Assembly (NCBI GenBank): GCA_900557045.1
Contig: USQY01000002.1
Span: forward strand, 1 to 64,000
Direction of reading: 5' to 3'
From: an uncultured Clostridium sp.
Lineage (GTDB): Bacteria > Bacillota > Clostridia > TANB77 > CAG-508
DNA length: 64,000 nt
Shown piece after piece: positions 9,901 through 17,642 of the stretch (within the stretch, counting starts at the first letter, position 1; each line of letters begins with the position of its first letter). The notes under the pieces were generated by a model. The model was given only the letters and a program-made list of their open reading frames with translations, was not told the origin of the DNA and searched no databases. The position numbers were made by a program, and so were the translations under genes.

Positions 9901-12900
9901 TGAAAGTACAGTTGATGTTAAACCTTCAAATATTGGTGGACTAGTAGGTTGCGCATTAAGTTCTATTAGTATAGGAGATTGTACAAATAATGGAACAATA
10001 ACATGTTGTAATTACAATGTTGGTGGTTTAGTTGGATATGTAAAACCATGTGATTATGAAGAAGTAAATATAACAGCTGATTTTGATGAAACTGAAAAAG
10101 TAATTGAATTAGTAGTTAAAAATACAAGAACAACAGGAAAATATGAATTAGTACTAGAAACAATAGATGCAAAAACATTAGGATTAATAGAAGGTGCAGT
10201 ATACACAATTTTAGATAAAAATAGAAATTCTGTTCATGGTTGTGAAAATGTAAAACTTGTTGATGGAAAATTAAAAGTTGCAACAATAGATATTAATACT
10301 TTAGGTATAGATACATATTACATTAAAGAAGTTGAAACAGTACCAGGATATAGTAAATTAACAGGTAATATAAAACTTGAAGTTAGAAGATATTGGGATA
10401 GTGAAACAGAAAGCTTTAAAGTAAGTGTTGAAAAAGGAAATTTATCTGATGATGAATATAAGGAAGATGTGCCAAGTGAAAGCGAAGAAAACATTCCTAG
10501 TCAAACAGGTTCAATATTCACAAAAGTAAATTTTGAAAATGTATCATTTAATACATGCAAAGCAGAATTTAAAGGATGTATTAATAATGGCGAAATTAAT
10601 AGTACATATATGAATGCTGCTGGAATAGTTGGTACAGCTCATGATTTCCTAAGTATAGAAGATTGTGAAAATAAAGGAAATGTACAAGCTATAGGTTTTG
10701 GTAAAGCTAGTGGTATAGTTTCTGAAATACAATCTTGGAAAACAAATAAGTACATTGAAATTAAAAACTGTAAAAACTCTGGAGAAGTTACAAGCAAAGG
10801 TACATATGGTTCAGCAGGTGGTATTGTATCACAATCTTTATGTGATATTAAGATAAACAACTGTTATAATACAGGAAAAATAGCAGGTACTGCAGGTTCA
10901 TGTTCTGCAGGAATATTAGCAGATGCAAATGGTATAATTTTCATAGATGAATGTAGCAATGAAGGTGAAATTATTGCTGAAAATGAAAGTAATTCATGGG
11001 GAGATGTAAATTGTGTTGCAGGTGGTATATTAGGTAAAAATGCTACCATAAGTGAATATTCTAAAATAAATGGAATTTCAACACAAAAATCTGATAATTA
11101 TACAAAAATAACAAATTGTGAAAGCAAAGGAAATATATCAAGTAATTGTCATACTGGAGGAATAATAGCAAATGCTATAGCAGATACTGTCCAAGTAGTA
11201 AACTGTAATGTTGAAGATATATTTATACATGATACATATGCTGGTGATAAAGGTGGAATTATAGGATTACTTGGTTCAGATAATATTGAAGTTAAAGATT
11301 GTAATATCAATAATGTTGATTTAGATAGAACAAGCGAAGTTACAGGAAATACGTATGGAGCTACAGGTGGTGTTATTGGTAATATGTGTAAATATGCAAT
11401 GTATAACGACCAGTCTGATATGAACTCTGTAAAAATAATGAATTGTAAAGTTGCTAATTCAAATATAAAAACACAAGGAAAAGAAGCAGCAGGAATAGTA
11501 GGATGTGCTTATGGCTCAAGAGAAGTTACAAATATATCAATTACTGATTGTGTTGTTGATAATTGTGATGTATTAAATAGAGATACATATAGTACATATT
11601 CAGCATCTGGTGGAATATGTGGCGTATTATATGAGGCAGGAAATATTAATATTAATAATAATATAGTAAATAAAACTTCAATAGAATCTTCATTAGGTAC
11701 TAGCAGTTATGCAAATGATTGTAATGTAGGAGGAATAATAGGAGGAACTTGGAGTTTAAGTAAATCTAAAATTAGTAATAATGATGTGTTAGATTGTACA
11801 ATAAACAATAATGGTTCAACAAGTGATGGTTGTTCAACAATTGGTGGTGTTGTTGGTTTATTAGGAATGCAAGATAATAATGAAGCAATTGGAGATATTT
11901 CAAATTGCAATATTATAAATACAGATATTACAACACATGCAGGAAATTTAGGTGGAATTTTAGGAGTAGGTTATAAAGGATATACTGGTGAAGCATATAA
12001 AATTACAAATTGTAAAGTTGAAGGTGGAACTTTATATTCAGATGCTACAAATAGTTCAAACTCAGTAATTGCTGGTATTGGTGCAGCTTTCTATGGAAGA
12101 GGAGAATTATATGGTTGTACAGTAAATAATTGCCATATATTACAAAAGACAAAAGAAGAAAGTGCTGGAACAAATACAGCAGGAATAGTAGGATGGGGAT
12201 ATCAATCAATTATTGTAGATAATTGTAATGTATACAATTCTGAAATTTATTCAGAAGGTAAGTATGGTACATATTCAGGAATGGCATGTACAGCAGGTAT
12301 TGCATCTTGTGTAATGAATGGTGCAAAAATTACAAATAGTAATGTTGATAACACGACTATTACATCTACAAAAGGTGCTAATGCAACAGGTATTTTAGCA
12401 ACAACATTAAGTTCAGATGCAGTTGTAGAAAATTGTTCAGTAACAAATAGTGATATAACAAACTTAACTACTGTTGATACAAATAGAGGTAATGCAACAT
12501 CTTCTGGATTAATAGGAAATTCATATGGTAGTAATGGTGCAATTATAAATAATTGTAAAGTTGAAAAAACAAATATTATTGGTAATGGAGCTATTATGTC
12601 AGGTGTGATGGCTTGTGGTAAGACTATAAATATTACAAATACAATTATAAAAGATGTTACATTAAAAGATAATAGTCAAGAAAATACATCATCAGATACT
12701 ATGAAAAGTGCAGGTGGAATTTCTGGTTTCGTAATGAATGTAAATACTGAAAATGTTAATGTAGATGGTTTAGATATAACTTCACATTCAAGATCTGTTG
12801 GTGGATTATATGGAATAGTTTGTAGTATTAATAAATTAGAAAATTGTAATGTTAATAGATTAACTATAAATAACAACAATCCTACAAAAAATGTTAAATA

Positions 12901-14866
12901 TGGTTCTGTTGCTGGATTAATTGGTGATATAACTAGTGATATTAAGAATCCAATAAAAAACAATAGTGTTAAAAATTCAATAATTACAACTTCTACAGAT
13001 AATGTTGGTGGTTTATTTGGAACAATGTATCCAACTTCTACAATTGATAATTGTACAGTAGATAATGTAAAATTGGAAAATAAATATTCTTCAGAATCAA
13101 CACATGGATTAGTTGGTGGATTAGTAGGTGTAAACTCAAATACAATAAATATAAACAACTCAAAAGTAAAAAACAGCTCTGCAAAAATAACAGGAACATT
13201 AGGAGATATTAAACATGTTGGTGGATTAATTGGTATTACATATGGTGCAAATATTGTGGATACAGATGTAGATAATACAGTAATTCAAAACAATACTCCA
13301 GGTAATACTGGTGGATTCGTTGGAATGACATATTATTCAGCTCCAACAACAAATTATGACGAAGTAATAAAACAAATTAATATAACAAATTCTAATGTAA
13401 AAAATAATTCTAATATAAAAGGAAATGGACATGTAGGTGGTATATTAGGATTTGGAAAATTAGTAACAGTATCAGGAAAAGTTACAAATACTACTGTTAA
13501 TGGAACTAATAGTTCTTCAGAAGTAGGAGGCGTAATTGGAAATTCTTTATCAACATCAGATATTAAAAATATAGATGTAGATAATGTAACTATAACATCA
13601 AATTCAAGAGCTGCTGGTATAGCAGGTTTAGGAACAAGTAATATTACAGAATGCAATGTATTAAATTCAAAAATATCAACTAATTCAGAAACAGCAGAAG
13701 TTGGTGGAATTACAGCATCTGCATGCAATAGTGGTAGTGAAATAACAAAATGTAATGTTAAAAATACAAACATTAGTAGTTTAAAAGGATTTGCTGGAGG
13801 AATTGCAGGATTTGCAAACAACACAATAACAAGTTCAAATTTAGTTAACAGCACAGTAACATCAAATGGGGAAGGTGCAAACGGATTAGGTGGAATTGTA
13901 GGTCATGGTTCAAATATGTTAGCAACTAAAACTTACTTAGAAGATTGCGAAGTAAATGGATGTACTCTTTCAGGTGTTAATGGTGTAGGTGGAATTGCAG
14001 GTGTGGCAGTTTCAGAAATAGTTAATTGTAGAGTTATAGGTGTTGAAACACAAGGAGAAAGTTCTACTTTAAGCACGTTATATGTAGGTAGTCCTGTGGT
14101 ATTAAATAGTGAAAATCAGGAAGAAAGTGGAATTAATAATTCAAATGATAATGAAAATAAATTAGAAAACAATGATAATGCAGATAGTAAAAAAGAAAAT
14201 GTTGAAAATACAAAAGAAAACAGTGGAAATACAGAAGAAAATACAGGAAAAAGTGTTAAAGAAAATGCAGAAGAAAATACACAAAAAAATGCAGAAAAAG
14301 ATATAGATAAAAATACAGAAAGTACAATAAATGAAAATTTAGAAAAAAACAAAGAAAATGGCTCTGTTGAAGAAAAACAAGTTGAAAAAAACAATTTAAA
14401 TGACAATACTGAGGAAAGTTCAGAGAATAAAACATTGGAAAATGAAACAAAAGACAATACTAATGAAATAAAAGATAATACAAACCAAAATGGTGGACAA
14501 AATGTGGAAAACAGTAAATTAAATAACACAAAAAATGGCAAAGATGCAGCTAATAAAACACAAGAAATAAGTGTATTAAAATCACCAACACTTACCCAAG
14601 AAACACCTACAGCAACATATACAACAACAATTACAGGCAAAGAAAATGTAGGTGGTATTGTAGGAGATGGTGGACAATTATTTGGAGAAACAACAAATAC
14701 ATTTGTAACTTTAACTAATTGTGTATTAAGAGGAACAAAAATAACAGGTACAACTAATATAAAAGAAGCAATAGGAAGAAATTCATACTTTACAGGTGAT
14801 ACTACAATATATGATGTGATTAAAGAATTTATATCAGAAAGTTTTAAATTAGTTACACAAGAATAA
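6917..14866 (+). CDS. Giant BspA-like / SpaA / beta-helix (GLUG) surface protein
   Basis: A 2649-residue secreted protein. The ATG at 6917 follows AAAGGAGA and begins a signal peptide (KRKKFISLISVLLICLMA). Residues about 45-380 are BspA-type leucine-rich repeats of about 23 residues ('IPDSVTNIEQYAFYNC'). Residues about 480-570 are a domain with SLRTFITEIN and YKIRVYNEG, shared with the protein at 17643. SpaA-like (Cna B-type) domains lie near 681-771 and 1073-1161. From about 800 onward runs a very long series of GLUG-type beta-helix repeats ('NC.V', 'GGI.G'). A low-complexity Asn/Glu/Lys linker (about 2395-2560) precedes one last repeat. There is no sorting signal or C-terminal membrane helix. 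It is probably an adhesin; attachment to the cell is unexplained. Confidence 0.85.
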   Translation: MKRKKFISLISVLLICLMAFIAISINYKVKGYTEQVDGITWYYTISGNNAVNVYVASGTPSGTLTIPETLGGYTVTSIRGVATSASASGKNILGATTNNTTITKVVIPNTVTSIGNNTFSKFNALTEIDIPDSVTNIEQYAFYNCQGLKKINFGSNSNLQIINNYAFNNCYKLEKLNMPNTVTTLGSYSFGNCSGLKEITLSNKLEIIGAQAFNNASQISNELIIPDTVTQIGDYAFYNNRKISGNLVIPSSVKSIGQRAFNDCQNIQSLTLNEGINSIGSYAFQGCSGIKGDLIIPDSVTVLGANAFATCSSIDGTIRIGSGVRTIENYTFSACTNVYKIIVGPNVTSIGYGSFQGFEDIWIENTEENVSVNTNFAGYDKTATIHWLGETHKINVSVPQGVKVINVNTSSEMTTGDYECDSSFEFKIDVDNSYNYNNLKLVIMENNDEKNARIYDVNSADTYKIDRLTKDHFIGVQNLETGLDLSLRTFITEINREKVTDSREPVSEMENGDFVYAHTKNPIKVKKGNFITYKIRVYNEGMTDGTANKISMYIPESLELVETNKTNITYKWVKEFDGKISSTYLANKSVKGYVGLGAPKYEELEVLLQVSSDVTTDEEIRLLTLCQIEEQSAQDADSTPGSISTLPSKDYKEQESKQSTNLSYIKGIEDDDDFENVVLEGKIKVDYKIRINKIDSDTKELLAGAKFNLLDKDGNVLKTSVTTQEGVLDFGMMTTLGEGDDIYYIEEVATPEGYVVLERTKIKLVVTKTLVDENQGTYSVKVVCEVLDFRLDTTRYEFIPIFTAEQFRKIGSGETIKIDGVNYEYKADGNYKLMSDIDASNIEWEPIQTPFKGIIDGNNHKIINMHYSSDSDVNIKEIGMFRYVDGIIENLELENVQIHIKGIAEDATGITNYSGVGAIAGVMGKGTIRNCKVSGSITASTDNIGGFVGHTIPYVKPQDDNDEENKDKNQNGIIKIQNCTNNASVTGEQTTKTVNESTVDVKPSNIGGLVGCALSSISIGDCTNNGTITCCNYNVGGLVGYVKPCDYEEVNITADFDETEKVIELVVKNTRTTGKYELVLETIDAKTLGLIEGAVYTILDKNRNSVHGCENVKLVDGKLKVATIDINTLGIDTYYIKEVETVPGYSKLTGNIKLEVRRYWDSETESFKVSVEKGNLSDDEYKEDVPSESEENIPSQTGSIFTKVNFENVSFNTCKAEFKGCINNGEINSTYMNAAGIVGTAHDFLSIEDCENKGNVQAIGFGKASGIVSEIQSWKTNKYIEIKNCKNSGEVTSKGTYGSAGGIVSQSLCDIKINNCYNTGKIAGTAGSCSAGILADANGIIFIDECSNEGEIIAENESNSWGDVNCVAGGILGKNATISEYSKINGISTQKSDNYTKITNCESKGNISSNCHTGGIIANAIADTVQVVNCNVEDIFIHDTYAGDKGGIIGLLGSDNIEVKDCNINNVDLDRTSEVTGNTYGATGGVIGNMCKYAMYNDQSDMNSVKIMNCKVANSNIKTQGKEAAGIVGCAYGSREVTNISITDCVVDNCDVLNRDTYSTYSASGGICGVLYEAGNININNNIVNKTSIESSLGTSSYANDCNVGGIIGGTWSLSKSKISNNDVLDCTINNNGSTSDGCSTIGGVVGLLGMQDNNEAIGDISNCNIINTDITTHAGNLGGILGVGYKGYTGEAYKITNCKVEGGTLYSDATNSSNSVIAGIGAAFYGRGELYGCTVNNCHILQKTKEESAGTNTAGIVGWGYQSIIVDNCNVYNSEIYSEGKYGTYSGMACTAGIASCVMNGAKITNSNVDNTTITSTKGANATGILATTLSSDAVVENCSVTNSDITNLTTVDTNRGNATSSGLIGNSYGSNGAIINNCKVEKTNIIGNGAIMSGVMACGKTINITNTIIKDVTLKDNSQENTSSDTMKSAGGISGFVMNVNTENVNVDGLDITSHSRSVGGLYGIVCSINKLENCNVNRLTINNNNPTKNVKYGSVAGLIGDITSDIKNPIKNNSVKNSIITTSTDNVGGLFGTMYPTSTIDNCTVDNVKLENKYSSESTHGLVGGLVGVNSNTININNSKVKNSSAKITGTLGDIKHVGGLIGITYGANIVDTDVDNTVIQNNTPGNTGGFVGMTYYSAPTTNYDEVIKQINITNSNVKNNSNIKGNGHVGGILGFGKLVTVSGKVTNTTVNGTNSSSEVGGVIGNSLSTSDIKNIDVDNVTITSNSRAAGIAGLGTSNITECNVLNSKISTNSETAEVGGITASACNSGSEITKCNVKNTNISSLKGFAGGIAGFANNTITSSNLVNSTVTSNGEGANGLGGIVGHGSNMLATKTYLEDCEVNGCTLSGVNGVGGIAGVAVSEIVNCRVIGVETQGESSTLSTLYVGSPVVLNSENQEESGINNSNDNENKLENNDNADSKKENVENTKENSGNTEENTGKSVKENAEENTQKNAEKDIDKNTESTINENLEKNKENGSVEEKQVEKNNLNDNTEESSENKTLENETKDNTNEIKDNTNQNGGQNVENSKLNNTKNGKDAANKTQEISVLKSPTLTQETPTATYTTTITGKENVGGIVGDGGQLFGETTNTFVTLTNCVLRGTKITGTTNIKEAIGRNSYFTGDTTIYDVIKEFISESFKLVTQE
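14100..14600 (+). repeat. Low-complexity Asn/Glu/Lys-rich coding segment
   Basis: Within the giant surface protein, about 165 codons are made almost wholly of N, E, K, T, S and D, with recurring units such as KENAEENTQKNAEKD and NTEENTGK. It separates the main beta-helix from a single distal repeat and looks like a stalk or spacer. Confidence 0.7.
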
Positions 14867-14872
14867 TTAAAT

Positions 14873-15026
14873 GAAATATATATGATAAGTTTATAAATTA
14901 AAAAATATATAATATGTTGTAAATGGAAATATAAAATAAATTTATAAAAATAAAATATATGATAAATTTGTAAACGGAAAATATATGATGAGTTTATAAA
15001 AAGAAAATATATAATAAATGTATAAA
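14873..15026. repeat. Tandem AT-rich repeat, about six 25-base units
   Basis: Six imperfect units of the type AAAATATATGATAAGTTTAT followed by AAA and two variable bases fill most of the gap after the giant surface-protein gene (for example at 14961, 14985 and 15005). No protein is coded. It may be slippage-prone DNA or a regulatory spacer. Confidence 0.6.
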
Positions 15027-15080
15027 GGAAAAATTTGAAGCTTAAATATTAAAAAATTTTTGTAGTAATCAAATTTTTCC
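15027..15080 (+). promoter_or_regulatory. Stem-loop in the leader of the MucBP/SpaA gene
   Basis: GGAAAAATTTGA (15027-15038) and TCAAATTTTTCC (15069-15080) are perfect 12-base arms around a 30-base loop, 25 bases before the next ATG and just upstream of its ribosome site. It could be a terminator of the preceding transcript or a leader structure. Confidence 0.5.
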
Positions 15081-15105
15081 TTAAAGAAGGGAATGGTAAG
15101 TAATA

Positions 15106-16593
15106 ATGAAAAATAAAGAACTTAATTTAGATGCTAATACTAAAAAGAAAAGTTATTTGCATAATTCTAAATATATTTTAATATGTGTAATACTAATTAT
15201 AATATCCTTACTGATAAGTAATATTTATAATATTAGTAATAGTATTGAAATAGGAAGAGTGAATTCAAATGAATACGAATTTTTAGCTCCTTCTACAATA
15301 ACAGCTCAAGGTAAAGTTGTTATAAAATATCAAGATACACAAGGAAATAAACTAGCTGAAGATGCAGTGTTAGTAGGAAATGTAGGGGATGTATACGAAA
15401 CACAAAGAAAAGATATTGCATCATATGTTCAATATGGTAATGATCCAATAAATAAAATAGGAAATTTTGATTCTAATGATACTGAAGTAATATATGTATA
15501 TGAAAGAGAAAATAATGGGGTTAATGTTTTAAATCAAGATAATGTTATAACTGTACAAGTTGTAAAAGGTCAAAATAATAAATATGATGAAATTGGATTT
15601 AGTATTGTAACAAAATCAACAACTGGAGATATTATAAAAGGTGCGAAATACATGGTTACAGATAAAAATTCATCTGTAATTAAAAATAGTACTTCATATG
15701 GTGATAAATTGATAATTGGAAAATTAACAATTTCAGAAGAAGGAACAGATAGTTATTCTATAAAAGAATTGTCAGCACCAAGTGGATATAATGGAATAAG
15801 CGATACTATTAAATTAGATGTAAATAAAAAATTGAATACACAAACAAATAAATATGAAGTAACTATTTCTGCTCAAGATTACAAAAATGTTGAAATTTCA
15901 ATGGAAAATGGAGAAATTATAGTAGTTGTGCTAAATGAAAAAAATTCAAAACCAGTTGATCCAGTGAATCCGAAAGAACCAGAAGACCCTGAGGAACCTG
16001 AAAAACCAGAAGAGCCAGTTAAGGAAAAGAAATTTGATTTACAAATAGAAAAATATATTAAAGAAGTAAAAATTATTACAGATGATGAAGTTATAACAAA
16101 AACAAAAGATAGAAATGATAAAGAAATAATGAAAATTGATATTCCAAAAAATAAAATAGAAAAAACTAAATTACAAATTACATATGGAATTGAAGTTAGA
16201 AATGTTGGAGAATTAGGAGGATATGCTACAGAAATAGTAGATGCTATTCCAGAAGGAATGGAAATAGAACCTAGCTCAACTTGGGTAGTAACAGATAACC
16301 AAGCCAAAACAGATAATCTTGCAGATATTTTGTTAAAACCAGGAGAAAATGCAACTATGTTTATAACATGTAATTGGAATTTGACAAATGGTAATGTTGG
16401 GTTAAAAACAAATAAAGCTGTTATTACTAAATATCATAATGACAGAAATGTAAAAGACGAGAGTGAACTTGATTATAGTGAGGAATCTTTATTGGTTGCT
16501 ACTAAAACAGGTGAAATATGGCCTTGGGCTCCACAAGCATTAGGTATATTAATCTTGTTGGCATGTGTTGTTGTGATAATGAAAAAGTTTTAA
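15106..16593 (+). CDS. Cell-surface protein with MucBP and SpaA-like domains
   Basis: A protein of 495 residues with an uncleaved or signal-type N-terminal helix (about 24-45). A MucBP-like domain follows (about 67-130, VVIKYQDTQGNKLAED), then a SpaA-like (Cna B-type) domain (about 150-255, SIKELSAPSGYNGI). A proline/glutamate spacer (about 285-310, PEDPEEPEKPEEP) and a DUF11-like domain (about 312-455, YGIEVRNVGELGGYATEI) come next. The end is ATKTGE, a hydrophobic helix and MKKF. The last layout suits wall sorting by a sortase with an xTG-type motif. The ATG follows AAGAAGGG. It is probably part of an adhesin or pilus-like assembly with the neighbours at 6917 and 17643. Confidence 0.8.
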   Translation: MKNKELNLDANTKKKSYLHNSKYILICVILIIISLLISNIYNISNSIEIGRVNSNEYEFLAPSTITAQGKVVIKYQDTQGNKLAEDAVLVGNVGDVYETQRKDIASYVQYGNDPINKIGNFDSNDTEVIYVYERENNGVNVLNQDNVITVQVVKGQNNKYDEIGFSIVTKSTTGDIIKGAKYMVTDKNSSVIKNSTSYGDKLIIGKLTISEEGTDSYSIKELSAPSGYNGISDTIKLDVNKKLNTQTNKYEVTISAQDYKNVEISMENGEIIVVVLNEKNSKPVDPVNPKEPEDPEEPEKPEEPVKEKKFDLQIEKYIKEVKIITDDEVITKTKDRNDKEIMKIDIPKNKIEKTKLQITYGIEVRNVGELGGYATEIVDAIPEGMEIEPSSTWVVTDNQAKTDNLADILLKPGENATMFITCNWNLTNGNVGLKTNKAVITKYHNDRNVKDESELDYSEESLLVATKTGEIWPWAPQALGILILLACVVVIMKKF

Positions 16594-16623
16594 GAATTTG
16601 GAGCCATCCAGTTTTAATAAAAT

Positions 16624-16678
16624 AACCTTATTTAGAATTGAAATCGAAACATTTCAAATCACTCTAAATAAGGTTTTT
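16624..16678 (+). terminator. Intrinsic terminator after the MucBP/SpaA gene
   Basis: AACCTTATTTAGA (16624-16636) pairs with TCTAAATAAGG (16663-16673), followed by TTTTT. Confidence 0.8.
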
Positions 16679-16689
16679 AAATTTAAAAC

Positions 16690-16717
16690 TTGACAAAGAC
16701 CACATGTGTGTTATAAT
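16690..16717 (+). promoter_or_regulatory. Promoter of the rubrerythrin gene
   Basis: TTGACA at 16690-16695, a 16-base spacer and TATAAT at 16712-16717. The palindrome CACATGTG lies inside the spacer, where a repressor could bind. Confidence 0.75.
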
Positions 16718-16809
16718 TAGAAAAAAACACATGCGCAAATAAAAAACACCCTAAGTTATGCAGTTTGCAGGACTTGGGACACAAAGTTAATTGCGCAAGG
16801 ATTTAGGAG
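16718..16809 (+). ncRNA. Possible structured leader of rubrerythrin
   Basis: The leader of about 95 bases has TGCGCAA near 16733 and TTGCGCA near 16792 as closing arms. The second arm ends shortly before the AGGAGG ribosome site. This could be an RNA switch or a protected leader. I recognise no known riboswitch class. Confidence 0.3.
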
Positions 16810-16817
16810 GTAATAAA

Positions 16818-17360
16818 ATGGCAGAATTAAAAGGTACAAAAACAGAAAAAAATTTAATGGAGGCATTTGCAGGTGAATCTCAAGCAAGAAATAAATATAC
16901 TTATTATGCAAGCAGGGCAAAAAAAGACGGATATGAGCAAATCGCAGCTATATTTCAAGAAACAGCAGATAATGAAAAAGAACATGCTAAAATGTGGTTT
17001 AAACTATTACATGACGGACAAGTTCCTTCAACTGAAGAAAATTTAAAAGACGCTGCTAATGGTGAGAATTTTGAATGGACAAATATGTATGATAGAATGG
17101 CAAAAGAAGCTAAAGAAGAAGGATTTGACCATATTGCTTATTTATTTAAAGCTGTTGGAGAAATAGAAAAAGAACATGAAGCACGATATAAAAAATTATT
17201 AGAAAATATTGAAAACGGACTAGTATTTAGCAAAGATGGAGATAGAATTTGGAAATGTAGAAATTGCGGACATATTGTTATTGGAAAACAAGCACCTGAG
17301 GTATGCCCTGTGTGTGCACATCCTCAATCTTATTTTGAAATAAAAGCAGAGAATTATTAA
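16818..17360 (+). CDS. rbr: Rubrerythrin
   Basis: A 180-residue peroxide-reducing iron protein used by anaerobes against oxidative stress. The N-terminal ferritin-like four-helix domain has the diiron ligands in [23 protein letters not shown] and the later [10 protein letters not shown]. The C-terminal rubredoxin domain has the two Cys pairs in WKCRNCGH and CPVCAHP, which bind one iron. The ATG at 16818 sits behind AGGAGG; an upstream GTG-type extension is unlikely. It has its own strong promoter and terminator and seems to be a stand-alone unit among the surface genes. Confidence 0.96.
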   Translation: MAELKGTKTEKNLMEAFAGESQARNKYTYYASRAKKDGYEQIAAIFQETADNEKEHAKMWFKLLHDGQVPSTEENLKDAANGENFEWTNMYDRMAKEAKEEGFDHIAYLFKAVGEIEKEHEARYKKLLENIENGLVFSKDGDRIWKCRNCGHIVIGKQAPEVCPVCAHPQSYFEIKAENY

Positions 17361-17381
17361 ATGTGTATTAATGTAAAATTT

Positions 17382-17430
17382 AGGACGCATAATAAATGTG
17401 CAAAATGCATATTTATTATGCGTCCTATTT
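17382..17430 (+). terminator. Intrinsic terminator after rubrerythrin
   Basis: 20-base arms, AGGACGCATAATAAATGTGC and its near-perfect complement at 17407-17426, followed by ATTTT. Confidence 0.9.
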
Positions 17431-17452
17431 TGCGGAAAAGTTGGAAAAAATG

Positions 17453-17481
17453 TTGCATTTTACCAGCTTTTGTGTTATAAT
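17453..17481 (+). promoter_or_regulatory. Promoter of the thioester/SpaA surface gene
   Basis: TTGCAT at 17453-17458, a 17-base spacer and TATAAT at 17476-17481. The leader to the ATG at 17643 is about 155 bases. Confidence 0.65.
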
Positions 17482-17642
17482 AAAAAAGTACCTTGAAAAC
17501 AAAACTTCAAAGTACTACCCATTACGTAAGATAAATCAGAAATTGTTAGACATACAAATTTTTTAATGTATGTTTTTAATTTTTCTGCAATACAATTAAA
17601 AGATGTTTACAAAAGTTTATAAAAATGGGAGGATGTAAAATA

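Noticed and set aside
12676..14640. Several long open frames antisense to the giant surface gene
   Set aside because: They mirror the repeat periodicity of the + strand gene; AT-rich repeat codons without stops on the other strand explain them.
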